DNA of 64,000 nt. Source: Spironucleus salmonicida. Lineage: Eukaryota; Fornicata; Diplomonadida; Hexamitidae. The position numbers and the translations under genes are program-made. The notes beneath the pieces are model-generated. The model did not search any database. It was not told the origin of the DNA and saw nothing but the letters and a program-made list of their open reading frames with translations. Positions 1 through 11,897 of the stretch are shown piece after piece (within the stretch, counting starts at the first letter, position 1; the number at the start of each line of letters is the position of its first letter). The stretch spans positions 1,013,197 to 1,077,196 of the forward strand of contig CM035320.1 in the NCBI GenBank assembly GCA_000497125.2. The letters are read 5' to 3'.

Positions 1-2
1 AA

Positions 3-1931
3 TTTATCTGGGATGAGGTCAGTAATGGATATAATTATGTGAGCAGTATACTGCAGAAGACGAAATAGTTGCGGAAGCTGACACTAAAATCTAACGGTGG
101 GTATTCAAAATATTTACCAGACATCTCAGAGATTAAGCAACTAGAGATATTAGTGCTCACTCATATCAGTGGTAATATATATTTATCTCCCTGCATACGG
201 ATCGTTATACTCAAGAATTGTAGGATTGACAAATTATATTACAGTTCTAACTACCTTCCGGACCTACTAGAACTTACCATAATAAATATAGCTCATGATT
301 AGACTTTCCTTGGTAATTTACTAGAGAAAGCAAAATAACTGCGAAACCTAACACTAATGGGTAACTCTATATACTACTCACATACACCATGTATGTCATA
401 CTTGAAATAGCTGGAGGTATTAGTGCTTGATAGAATGAGTGGTGATATCTACTTGTCTCCTAACATACGCAGCATTACCATCACGGATTGCGCGATTCAC
501 AGTATTTAATTTAGTGCTGAATCTTTGTCGTAACTGTAGGAGCTTACCTTGTGTAGTGTTAAATATGATAAAACTATCCTAAGTTAGATACTTTAAAATG
601 CGCATAGGTTGCAGAAGTTTAAACTTAAAGATAATGGTATCTTATAGTACGGTCCGCCAGACATCTCCTCGCTAACGTAGTTAAAGATGGTAAAGTTTTC
701 CAACATTTATGGTGATATATACTTGCCCTCCTGCATAGAAAGCTTTACTCTTAACAATTGTAAGATTAAAAAAGTCCAGATCGATGCTGAATCGTTGCCT
801 CATCTGCAGGAATTTACCATAATTGAAGTATCCTATTATTAGAATTTCGTTAATAAAATACTGTAGAAGTCACATGGGTTGCGTAATCTAACAATGAAAA
901 GTAAAGATAATAATTAAAAATATCCACTAGATATGTCAATGTTGCAGCAGCTGGAGATAATCATGCTAGATAGAATACGTGACAATATCAACTTTCCTCC
1001 AAGTATACGAACAGTTACTCTCAAGGATTGCACGATTACTGACTTTCAGTGCAATGCTGAGTCACTATCAGCTCTGTGGGAATTCACCTTGCTGGATGTA
1101 AGCTGTGATTAAAGTTAACTGAATAATTTATTGCAAAAGATGCATAGCTTACGACACCTTACACTGGAACGCGGTGGCCGATCAAGCTCTAATTATAAAT
1201 TTTATCTATTAAAAATATTCTCAGGGAAGTATCTGGAAACATTATGTCTTGAATAAATGATATGCACTATTTACATCTCTTCTACCATACGGAGCATCTT
1301 CCTCACATAGTGCACGATTCACGGAGTGTAGTGTAGTAGTGACTAAATCTTAAACCTACGAAAACTTTCAATGATTAATGTGAATGCTCCAAAAACTGCA
1401 TTGCGTAATGTTCTACAGAAGGCAAACAGGCTTCAGAGCCTAGTAGTGCACGGATACTACAGAAAATCTTATACTATCGCGTAGCTATACCTGCAGCCAT
1501 CAGTGTTGGTGTTGGATCTAGAAAATGTGAATGTCAATCAGCTAGTCTTGACCGCTGCTCCTCGCATAGAAAAACTACGGCTCCATCATATTATCGTTAA
1601 GAAAAATTATATGCCTGAAATATCCAGGCTGATTAAGGCTAAGACAGCCACCCTTCTTGACGTTAGTGACATTAATGTGGATGTTGGGACGCTGGCTGAT
1701 CCCAATCTCGCATAATTTGCTCTTTCTACATTTATCCAGAGAGCTGGGATGGATGTTAAGCTGAATCTTACTGTGGGGTGTCACTACTACCAGCGTGGTA
1801 ATATGATGTACCAGAATGATGATAACACACCGGCGGCGCTGCCCACGAGTCTTACTATCTTCCTGTTACAACTAAAGATCAGATAATTGTCCAGTGAACT
1901 GGTCGTACTGGGTATGGCGCTGGCGGAGTGA
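3..1931 (+). CDS. Leucine-rich-repeat protein, 5' end outside window
   Basis: With TAA/TAG read as Gln the frame is open from the window edge to TGA at 1929-1931 (642 codons visible, many in-frame TAA/TAG). The protein is a run of BspA-like LRRs. A super-repeat recurs every 90 codons exactly, with its LRxLTL-type strand at nt 69, 339, 609, 879 and 1149. Each unit holds PDIS..KQLE, a strand followed by YLPPSIRSITL, then NCKIT.FQCDAESLP. The C-terminus (FIQRAGMD..., HYYQRGN) has no further repeats and recurs in the minus LRR genes at 5353 and 54072. A copy at 48726-50654, nearly identical by eye, continues upstream and supplies the missing start. No membrane segment is seen. It probably acts in protein binding or at the surface; the ligand is unknown. 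Confidence 0.9.
69..1430 (+). repeat. 270-bp (90-codon) LRR super-repeat array
   Basis: The codon starting each LRxLTL strand lies at 69, 339, 609, 879 and 1149, exactly 270 bp apart; the next spacing is 282 bp (1431). Units are divergent in sequence but fixed in length. They stay in frame only if TAA and TAG are sense codons. The same array recurs at 48240-50153, where the starts are 48240, 48510, 48792, 49062, 49332, 49602, 49872 and 50154. Confidence 0.85.
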
Positions 1932-1970
1932 ATCCCTTTCATATATCTCTATTCTAATATTATCCTTCTA

Positions 1971-2279
1971 ATGACCACTTGCAACATATGTTTATTGGCT
2001 GCGCTTACGCTAACCCATCCAATCACTCTTCAGCCACCTGCTGTGAAAGTACTTTACACACATTCATCAGAAGGAATTTATATAACTCTATCTGTAGCTT
2101 CAATATATGATACGTCTGCCGATTTCCACATTGCTCATAAGCTGGATGTGAGTCATTCTCATATTTCAGAGAGTTTATTATATATCGTATTATTTACATT
2201 CCAATAAGCTTATGCTTGCAATATAAAATCATTTAACAACGAAACTTGTTGTATTAATACAAAATTTGATACTAGATGA
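1971..2279 (+). CDS. Small open frame between convergent LRR genes
   Basis: A 102-codon frame runs from ATG to TGA (2277-2279), with an N-terminal hydrophobic stretch (MTTCNICLLAALTLTHP) that could be a signal peptide. No family is recognised. It begins 39 bp after the LRR stop and is preserved in the right copy at 50694-51002, but that DNA is nearly identical anyway, so conservation gives little support. It may be chance. Confidence 0.25.
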
Positions 2280-2370
2280 ATATAACCAACTGAGCTCCAT
2301 GTGAATGTGGCTGCGCATGATTGATAAAATATACTGAATATAACGTCTACATTGTGCAGGTTCACGTGGC

Positions 2371-2898
2371 ATGTCTTATTTCTGCCATACTTTCATACTC
2401 CAAATTTGTATCATTTCTAAAATTCTGACACCAGTTAATCTGACACTTACAACACGAGTAGTATACATTTTATCAGTTGATGCTGACTGTAGAAGGCTAT
2501 TTCCTGATAGTATAGCGGCTACAGGCTCTATACCTTACAATTATACGTCAAAAAATATTCTAAGTACGATTTGTGATAGTTAAATTTGTTTCCAAACAAG
2601 AGTAACCATTTTAGAAGATATATTAGATCAATTTAAGCCCCTGCTGTCCTTTTGCCATTTCTTTTTCTCAATGTCAGGCGCTACTGCTTAATAGTTGCTA
2701 TTTGACATATATATTCTAGCATATTTGTAGCCAGCCTACTATCTTGCACCCCATACACCTCTCCTGACAACATTTTCATCCCACACAAGATGCCAGATAG
2801 GGGATCCGACTAGATATCCTAATACCTATACCTAAGACATTCAGGTGAATTTCTCCCACTTTTATTAGTGTATATAACCAGAATTCGATCGCTTCTGA
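2371..2898 (+). CDS. Open frame, unknown, possibly a gene fragment
   Basis: A 175-codon frame ends with TGA at 2896-2898 and uses several TAA/TAG as Gln. The N-terminus is hydrophobic and there are scattered Cys and Asn-x-Ser/Thr sites, so a secreted protein is possible. The same frame reopens after the TGA to about 3420, which could mean a decayed longer gene. No family is recognised. The copy at 51094-51621 is the same. A chance TGA-free run in AT-rich DNA is not excluded. Confidence 0.25.
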
Positions 2899-5352
2899 CC
2901 AATAAACCAAATATGTTGGCTTCAGCTACAGCAGCAATCCCAGGTGAACAGTGAAGCCAGTGCTGGCACTATTCATACAAATATTCTTCGATTTCAGCTA
3001 ACTGCGCAAAAGCATCTTATCAGCGTCGTGATCTCCGCTGCGAATGTAATTCCAAAATTTTATATTCTTATATATCAAAATTATGCCTTTTTGAAACATC
3101 GGCTGTTCCCTAGAATTTTTCAAACCAAGTCTTAAAAGCCAGATAGACTTAATGCTGTATGTTCAAATTTCTTTTAAACAATTTTTCAATTCTATAACAA
3201 CCGACAAATGCGTTATTTCCTCAATAATCTGCCCTTTTCCTTAATATTTTTAATCTAATTCATCTGTTATATCACCTCTAAAATAAATTATTCTTATCCT
3301 AAATATCGCTCCATTCCGAACTTGCCCAAACTGTTCTCACCAGCAAGAGCCACTCGCTAAAATACAAGTAGTGGAATTCCACGTAACATCACCATAATTA
3401 ATTTTTAGTCTCAAACTTGAAAACGCCAATTCCACATATTTATTAATTTTAGAGGACAAATTTACTTATTTCATGAGGTTTACTCTCGAGGGCAAATTAT
3501 TCGGAATACGCGAATTCAGCTACAAAATTAAAATTTTTTGCACCTAAAGCAGTCGGATTCGCGCGCAAAAATGGCTTTTTGTTATATTAAATGCGAAATG
3601 CACGGTTTCAGGAAGTCGAAATAGGTGCTCCTGACGTCAGCAGGCGCCAGATTTCGAGGGTCAATTGGAATACGCTGACGACAATCTGGATTAAATCGTC
3701 TGAAAAGTTGTATAAACACGAAAATGAGCTATGTGAGAAAACGATCTGCCACCGCATTTTCGACTTCAAAAGTTCCAAAAAATGCAGGTAAAGCGAATAC
3801 AGCGCTACCCCTGCGCAATCATCAAACTGCAGTTTATGGAGAATAAGGCTAGGAGCTCTGCGGGGTCCATCTGGTGCCGTTCGTTGAAGTTGCGCGGATG
3901 CAAAGGAAAATACACGATTCTCATTTCCGTTAGATTCCGCGGTTAGGGGCTGAATTTCAGAGACACGATAAAGGGCTTTCCGGAAGTAATACTGGGGGAA
4001 AATTAATTACTCAAAGGGAATGGGAGCTGCTGGCTGACGATGACGAAACCTGTGATGCATCCAGTTATAGTCCACCGGTGGCTCTACCAGCAGCTAATCG
4101 GCAGTTACTTCGCTATGTACATTTTTTGTTCGGTACTATCTGGCGGTAATCCTCAGAAAGTCGCCCAAGAGCCGTACTGACAAAGTTAACCACACAGTCA
4201 ATTATGGTCCCAAATAACGCGCTCAAGGCAGCGAACGTCCAAGTTTAAGCGAATGCTGGAACCAAAAAGTTTCATTTTAACCTCGTAGAGTTGCTGTAGT
4301 ACCGTAAAAGAAAACTTAGACCGTTGATTCAGTCCCAATAGAGATTTACTCCCGAGGGTCTAGTCGTACATCAAACTGGTGCGGTTCTGCCAGGTGAGTT
4401 TCGACGATGAGTCCATGAGTGGTGTAGAGAACAGGAGCAGGGACGCTTAAAGTTGACCTAGATCATGCATTTCTGCATCCAGAAAATGCAGGAACATGAG
4501 TACGGATCCGTGAACTAGAAGGACCCCACGTTAGAAAGTCCGCCAGAAGCCGCCATGGCTCTGTCTGACACTAGGGACGTGGGATCTGGTAGTTCATCAC
4601 TCACGCGAGTTTACAGGTCTGGTAGCACCTTGGCTTGTACATGCAGTGGCTTTTACTGTGCTGTTGGGGCGCTGCGGACTCCCGGCATATATTCCTAAGA
4701 GCTAAACGGTGATTGGAAAATGGTATTCTGGAGAGACAAGGGTGCGTGGTTCACGGTCGTAGGGGACAGTTTTGGTTGCTTCTGGCGGGTTCTCCTTTCG
4801 TGAATCTGCACTTTCTCAACGGCTGATCCTGGAGGCGAAGCTGAGAGGTCCACTGGCCTCGATGGGTGCGGGGAGTAGCGCTGCGAGGTCATGACTGCAA
4901 TGGTAGATATGTGGTTCCGAGCACTGCCGATGTTTAATGCTATCTGACTCTAGATGAGAAAGGTCGGGTAGGTTAGCAGAAGTTTGTAATTAGACCTATA
5001 ATATAATACTCATGATATTCTCACTTAAATGCACGGCGAAGTCCGAATCCAGCTCAAGCTGAGGGGAGGCAGGCGTACCGCGCACTGAAACTACCCCAAC
5101 AGTTTATTACTACCAGCGGACTCACAATACAGTCCTAATACAGGCTAGTAGCCATTGTGTGGGATACCCTGTACCCCAAGCACGGAGGATCTCGGGCATC
5201 CTGCGGGTGCGCGGCGTCCCGACCACATTCTCACGGATATCAAACGCAGCCGGGAGATAAAGCATTGCAGTACGGGAACCACTAGCGGGCGCGACCACGG
5301 CGTAGTAAACACCCAAGCTGTTCGCATTAGGAGCGGGATATTTCGAGATGGC
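2899..5352. other. Spacer between convergent LRR genes
   Basis: AT-rich up to about 3550, then mixed composition with moderate GC. I see no convincing gene, RNA or element. Several 60-100 codon frames exist; the longest on the minus strand (4371-4892) is broken by a one-base difference in the right copy and is not supported. Confidence 0.5.
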
Positions 5353-7137
5353 TCACTCCAGTAGCGTCTGGGCGAGCATTGTAAGCTCGCTGGCTAGGGG
5401 TATTATCTTCTGTCGGTACACGAATGCCACCAGATTCGCAGGCAACACCACAATCTTATCTACACTATGGGTTTTCTGATACATCGTTTTGTCTCTCTGG
5501 ATGTAGTGTCGCCCCACCGGTATATGCATCCTAGCATATACACCTTCCCGCTGTATGAAGACCCGGAGATTAAATGTATTAATACGGTTATAACGACGCT
5601 AAAAATACCCATATTCCTTTCCAATTGCTTATATATCAATTTTTATTATCGTTCTGGATTTGATTATCCTGACTAGGACTTAAAATTCGTAATAATCGGT
5701 CAAAACTTAATAGATCGACAAAATTTTAACTTTAGGGGTACCAAGTTGGATTAGATGTGATAACCGCATCATTTTGAGTTCCAGCTCAGTAACTGACGGT
5801 TACAAGTAGATCTTCCATATTCTAACAGTATCTTTGAATGTACCACCGAGAATTAGCTTCTGAAGTTTATCTGCCTTCTGCAACACCATGGTAAGAGAAG
5901 GGTCCACAGATTTCATATAGTGCACAGTTAGCTCCAGCAGGTTCGGTAGCGTCTCAGTATCGCACGAGAACTTCGTAATCTTGCATTTATAGATGGACAC
6001 GCTCCGGATGCTGTGAGGTAGGTAGATTTAGCCCTGCATTCCGGTAATTGACAAATATTCCAGTGCTATCAGCTTTGAAATATCTGGTAATATCATATGA
6101 TTCCTATAGTTATTCGTCAGTTATAACTAGCGTATCTTAGGCGATATCTACACTATCATCTACAGTTTCTCGCCCAAGAACGTAACAGAACTAAATGCAT
6201 TGTCCACGGTCAGCTCGAGTAGGTTTGGTAGTAATTCAGCATCGCATTAGAATTTTGTAATCTTGCAGTTAGTGAGAGTGACACTCCGAATACCTTATGG
6301 TATATAAATCTCTCCCTTCCTGTAAGCTAAATTTAGAGTTTCGAGTAACTTTAGTTTGGAAATATCTGGTAATGTAGACACAATACCAAATTTACTCACC
6401 AACACCAGTTTCTGCAGTCCAGTCGCCTTCTGTAGTATCTAACTCAAAGATATATCTACATATGATACACTGTACATGGTGAACTCTTTTAGGTAAGGTA
6501 GTAACTCAACGTCGCAATATAACTTTGTTATACTGGATTTATCGATTTCTATGGTCCTAATGCTGGGAGGTAGGTAGACGCTACCTTTTGTACGAAATAA
6601 TTCCAGTGTCTCCAACTTCTTCAGGCTGGGCATCTCTGGTAGGATCAGACGATAGTATGTATAGTTATCCAAAGTCAGCTTCCGCAACTCTTGTGCGCCC
6701 TTCAGCACGTCAACAAGCGGTCCCCAGTCGCGTATCCATTTGAATCCATCTTTATTCAACGCTTAACCGCACGATACTGCCACCTCTGCGAGGTTCGGGA
6801 GGTCTCGCCCCTGGGGGTTGGTGCACGCAATGGGCGAGTCGACGATGGTGAGCCTGGCGAGGGCGTGGCTGACCTCCATACTGCCGCTCACCCGCGCCAG
6901 GCGCAGCTCTCGCACGTTCTACGCATGCTTCAGTGGCTCCGTGCCATCCATGTTCGCAAGATCCAGTCGGACCACCCCGGCCAGGCTCACCACGGAGTCC
7001 CACCCGCCGTCGAGCGAGAGGTGTGTGTCTGGGGAGGCGGAGGCGCCTGTCTATGGGACTGATATCGCGTCTTCACAGTCGTGGGTACTCTGGGGCGCAT
7101 CCCCGCCGCGGTCTGCCGAGCACGCACTTTATGTCAT
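5353..7137 (-). CDS. Leucine-rich-repeat protein (complete, left minus gene)
   Basis: 594 aa with TAA/TAG as Gln; start ATG at 7135-7137, TGA at 5353-5355. The N-terminal ~115 residues (MTQSACSADRGG..., then LARLTIVDSPIA and DLPNLAEVAVS) are GC-rich in DNA and shared with the LRR genes at 47814 and 54072. Several LRR super-repeats follow (LRKLTLD, YLPPSIRTIEI, KITKFSCD). The C-terminus carries the family end motif (FIQREGV, HYIQRDKTMYQ). It has a 24-bp in-frame insertion in the N-terminal part relative to the right copies, which supports the frame. It converges on the plus LRR gene ending at 1931. Its LRR part is clearly different from that of the right-hand partner gene. No TGA lies just upstream of the ATG, so the true start is uncertain. 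Confidence 0.88.
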
Positions 7138-8760
7138 TTTGATAGGGAGTAGCAGAGTGGCGAGTACCCAAATTCCGGTGTCTTGATACGCGCGCCTCTG
7201 GGCAGCAGAAGCCAGCCGCACCCTCCACGAGGCGCCAGCTTGCCTCCGTGATGTTCTTTGCGGCCCTGGCCAGCGCTCGTCCTGCTGATTACCTCACGCC
7301 CATCTAGTATGCCACCATGCGAATAGGAGCCCGCAGTCTACCCCGGCTCCCAGACGCCGCTGGGCTGGTTCTTGAAGGCGCTGCGACCGATGCCACGAGT
7401 CTGAGCGACGTTCGGGCACGGGCGCAGAGACAGGTATGGGCAGCTAGGCAATGCTATATCAATATGGAAGAGCGGGTTTATCTGCAGACTTTGGAGGGGT
7501 TGCGATAGAGAATCCCAACAATATGCTACCCCATCCATGCTGGTCGGGAGAAGGGTACCCCGGCAGCTCTCAAAAGGGGCCCTGGGAGTGAATGCCAACC
7601 GCGATGGCAATATCGGCGTGGAAAAGTATTTGCGCCGGGTCGTTCCTCACCTCAATACCACAACGGGGATATACATGTATCTGCACAGCTTAGTGTAGGC
7701 AGCATGCACACTTTAAAACGGTGGATGCAAATTACTCCTAGCGCTGCCTCGGTAGAGTCGTTGCGGCGGGGTCGGTACTTTGCTAGCGACTCGTCCATTA
7801 CTAACTTCGCAGCCCCGTTCGTCCCCGGGCAGGACAGCCGGGCGACCACTCTGGCCACGTAATGTGCTATGCCATAGCGAACGTCGAGAAGCGGCCCTGG
7901 GTCGGACGTGGGCCACCAGCTAGCAATACCGGCACGCCCTCAGGGCAGGGCACGGCACATTCAGTGGTTCGGACCCGACGCCAACCCAGCTCACAGCGAG
8001 CACGAGATAGTTCCAGGCGGTCCAGAGGAAGTCGTCTTGCGTGATGATTGCTGCGCTGGTACCGCTGGACACGAGCCTACCATGTTGGGGAACCGCTCCA
8101 CGTGGATGCCAGATATTCCGAGCAGGGGCGGTGGCACTAGGCCTTGGTTGCTCCCGGAAGTTGAGGATACACGGTTTAGGCCGTTGGCGTATATTCAGTA
8201 ATATAGTTCTGAAGCGGAGCGAAGATAGCACGATAGGTGTATGCCTGCGTGCTAAGCAGTGGTAGGCACGCGAAAGGCACCCTGGCTAAGGAATCGCAGA
8301 CTGCCTGTGACCCCGCAGGCGATCTCGGCGGCTTCTTTGTGTTGCTTCACTCTCCCTCACCACGCAGCAAATACACGCATTGATGTTAAACTCGTCTCTG
8401 GAATATGGCACTATCCCGCCTGCAGTTCCGGAGGTCCAGTTAGATTAGGATGCCCGGCACCGCGACCAGTAGCGCGCAGTCCCGGTCCAGGCTGATCCTT
8501 CCACGCTCTTTGTCGTCCAGCTCACACCACACCACTACACCGCACGAAAGCATTCTAGACAGAACTAGTAGGCATCGAGCTCCCGGCAGGTTAGGCTGCA
8601 AAGGGTGCCGCGCTAGCTACTATGGTCGCCACCGGCCATGCACCAGCTGCTGCCCCTCATGCACGAGTAGCAGAAAGACTCTCCATCCGTGTTCGCATAG
8701 TGGATCTCAATGCTGCCCCGCAGGAAGCACATCCCCAAAGTTCAGTGCAGTGTGGTAGTT
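7138..8760. other. GC-rich block 5' of LRR gene
   Basis: A GC-rich island in AT-rich surroundings, homologous up to about 8415 to 46.5-47.8 kb and 55.8-57.1 kb. On the plus strand two overlapping frames lack TGA for about 300-390 codons (one from about 7317 to 8495). Single-base indels near 7400 and 7755 break these frames in the right copies, and most substitutions between copies change residues in any frame. It may hold a divergent gene, a decayed gene or regulatory DNA; none can be supported. Confidence 0.45.
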
Positions 8761-10225
8761 TTAGCGATGTCTACCTCTAGAGCATTTAAAGATCCCCCAC
8801 TTCACCAATACTAGATTTATCGCATGACCTGATGCAGATGCTCTGGCAATTTTACGGGATGTCTGTCATACTTCCCCTGTGCCGCAGTAGCTAATACATA
8901 TTTACCATCTTGTGCATCAAATATGGCGGTAACGTTATAAAAAATATCGCATGAGCTATGTGAATGACAATTTATTCATTGTGGTATATTTGTGAGAGAT
9001 AGCATAGATTCTATATTACTTACTTTCTAATACGGGCTTAGGCATTGAGTCACTTTTTGTGTTATAGCTCTTCTACCAAATATTTCCAAATCTGAAATTC
9101 GCAATTTTCAAAATAGTATATATCTACTCTGAACAAAACAGCATGAAAGAGGCATACTCAATATTATTTGCACAACTACAGGTATGACACATTGAGGAAA
9201 TTATGCTCTATTGTGATATTTTATATACAAGTAATTAACATCAGACTCATTTATTTTAAATATAACTTTTGAGATTGAGAGCGCGTGTATTATAATGGTA
9301 ACACCATAATGACTGTGAACTCGTATTCTTGGATTAATAACTTATCCGAATGATAATCACTAAGTTTCCAATTTATTTTTATAGAAAGCCTTGCATACAA
9401 ACTTGACTAGAGTTAGCTATTGTAGTATTTTACAAATAGTTTTTATAGTCATTAATACTACTCATTACATAATTATCATAAATGTATATTCCTAATTTCT
9501 ACTAACCGCATATAAGGCTACATTAACTTGACACTATTATACTAATTGGGTCGCTAATATGAAGTAACCATGGTGGAATTGTACATATTCACCCTATTTC
9601 AAGTCTGGTATGAACAGCCAAGCCAACGAATACAAATTATAGAAACTGTACTGTTTTAAGGTTTGGGATAGTATATGCTTACTTCTTACTTTTGCTAATA
9701 TTAGTGTAACTAGTAAAATTTGTAATTATTATATTATGGCGTAAATATATTCACACAATATAAACAATAGACGGAACAAGAATTACTAAAACTAAATAGC
9801 CCTAAGCAGCACTCCTAAGAAAGCATAGAACTTAAGAATAGGTCGATGAGTGGTTTTATTAAATGCCGTAATATCCAACGATTACATTAAATAAATTGAA
9901 TTGAATATACTACTGGAGATTAATTGGCCAGCGCGAACATAGTTCAATTATCATTTACCTAATACACACTTGAATATATATACCTCAAATACTAGTATAA
10001 GGTTAGAAAAAGTTATAATTTCTTTTACTCAGTGTTTGATACTCGCGATAGCATAATGAAAATGCAAATAGTTGTATAATCTACCACAAAATTAGTATGG
10101 TTATTTCTATATAAAATCAAAGCACCATTTACCAATGGTAGCTCAACCTGTGGTTTCCGCAATACATTCTTTGGGAATTATCTTAGTTTAGTCAGAATAT
10201 ATACTATAATATGTTGTCTATAAAA
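8761..10225. other. AT-rich intergenic, nothing recognised
   Basis: Low-complexity AT-rich DNA with no long TGA-free frame of coding character, no RNA gene and no repeat recognised. Confidence 0.6.
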
Positions 10226-11671
10226 ATGTTGCTGTCACTATAAATATCATGCCTTTTGAATTCAAAGGCAACCTACTTAATGCAAACCAATACTATGCAC
10301 TTCCAGTCTGGCCTCAACCCGTACCTCCTCCCAAAGGAGAAAATTCTATGCGACCAGTTCATGGGCGAAACCGTCAACTTAGTCATTTTGATCGGACCGT
10401 ATACCTTCAAAGCCGATGCTATTTTGTACTCATCACTATCTCGGGTGATTTTAGCGTCCGAAGACGCAAACCATGATGATATCGACCTGTATACCGTTGC
10501 AAAGTTCACTCTCGTCCTCACGAAGCAGCTCGTGGACTAGGCAGGATAGATTGACTCTTTCGCGATCAGAAGGTTCAGCAGGACCTCGTGCATCAATTCT
10601 GGAATTTTTATCTGCGACGATACCAAGATGCAGCTGCTTTTCAAGAACGAGACCTGTGCATTCGACGCTAGTCTAACGCAAGTAATTGTGCAATTTTTTA
10701 ACTAAGGAGATGTAATAACCGTAATGAATTAGAGTGCTGGCGTTGTTGACTTCGACCAGATAGCCGTCATGGACGTTAAGGCGACCTGTGCCGACCAGGG
10801 GTGCCGTGATAATTTGTCCCAGCTCAGTTAGCTCGACGCAGTGTTTGGGTACTTCCTTTTCAAGACGGAATAGAAGATGACCAAGAAGGTTCGTGCATAC
10901 AATAACTCCGGTATTGACGCGGAGGTGGAGCTGGAGCTCACATTCTATATGCGGAATTTGGCGCAGGTCGAGTACATGAAGTCGTTCACAGACGTCACGC
11001 AAGTCGCTATCTTCCACGTATAGAAGGAGTATTTCGTCGTGACAAATTTTCCGAACCTGGCCTAGGACATAAGTGGCCTGACCTTCATTATCACCAACTC
11101 CACTGACTTCTTCTCCCTGACCTCACCACCCCAGTCCACCTCCGCATTCATCATTAACTGCGTTGGTACCTGCGATAAAACCCTCGCCGCTATCCATGCT
11201 ACCATGGCTACCGACAGTATTTCTTTCGCCCTAGCACAGCAGACTGGCACATAACAGAAGATCCTCATACCTGCGACCGCGCTCTTCACGTGCATATCTG
11301 CATCTGCCATCAAGTTATACAAGACGCAGATCTGTGCTGTGATTGAGCTGTATGCTGGTTGTGAGTTTGATTTTGGGGTCCAGATCGTGCGAATCGATTT
11401 CGACGGTCTCAGTTTCCAGGGCAGTTTCGCCGTAAACTTCGTCGATGTGGCATACTGCTTCGAGAGCGACTCCCACATCAGCTCTAGCATCCAGGGCGGC
11501 AATAGTGTTGGTGTGGTTCAGATAGGAACCTAGATCTACCCTTTCGGACATGTTTTCGCACTGATTGAGAGCTCGAGCCTCTGGTTAGGCTGGTGCGTCT
11601 TCGCAGTGTTACTAGTCATGACAATGACGGGTGGGCTGCTGTGGGTGCTTCTACGCGAGGTGAAAGCATGA
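10226..11671 (+). CDS. Type I membrane protein, unknown family
   Basis: 481 aa; the ATG at 10226 is chosen because it gives a hydrophobic start (MLLSLQISCLL) resembling a signal peptide. TGA is at 11669-11671. The body is a probably extracellular, beta-rich-looking sequence with paired Cys (GTCDKT, ATCADQGC, ETCAFD) and some N-glycosylation sites. A single membrane segment near the end (LWLGWCVFAVLLVMTMTGG) is followed by a short cytosolic tail. In-frame TAG/TAA codons confirm the Gln code. GC content is higher than the flanks. The next gene follows 226 bp downstream on the same strand. I recognise no domain; a surface receptor or adhesin is possible but unproven. Confidence 0.85.
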
Positions 11672-11897
11672 AAGTCGGGGTGAGCGTATGAAATTCATTC
11701 ACAGCACGCAGATCAGAACCCAACATTTCTCAGCCCTGGTACCAAATACACATTAGCACACTGTAGCGCACTGCGGGTGTTCATTTGCATGCTGTGGGCA
11801 GACCACCTTGCGAGCATTTTGCTTCACATCGAGCTGTATGACTGTGATGAAAATTCGCCCACCCTAGTCTATCCATATATGAACATTCCACTCCAAA

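Larger units (their letters stand above)
1..8415. repeat. Segmental duplication, left copy (partner 48724-57109)
   Basis: The segment matches 48724-57109 in the same orientation with an offset of 48,723, falling to 48,719 by 5.1 kb through small deletions. By eye, 1-3150 has only scattered single-base differences and 3150-5350 has more substitutions. About 5400-6770 (LRR part of the minus gene) is clearly diverged, and 6770-8415 is again close with small indels. Homology ends near 8415. No transposase or target-site duplication is seen. The mosaic divergence suggests gene conversion or recombination after duplication. Confidence 0.9.

Noticed and set aside
69-1430. CRISPR-like array
   Set aside because: Units are coding LRR modules of 270 bp without identical short repeats and spacers.
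3-1931. LRR frame full of stop codons, apparently a pseudogene
   Set aside because: All interruptions are TAA/TAG, which are Gln here; the frame is intact to TGA and keeps a 90-codon period.
4371-4892. 173-codon minus frame in the LRR spacer
   Set aside because: A one-base difference in the right copy (near 53357) breaks it, and no motif is seen.
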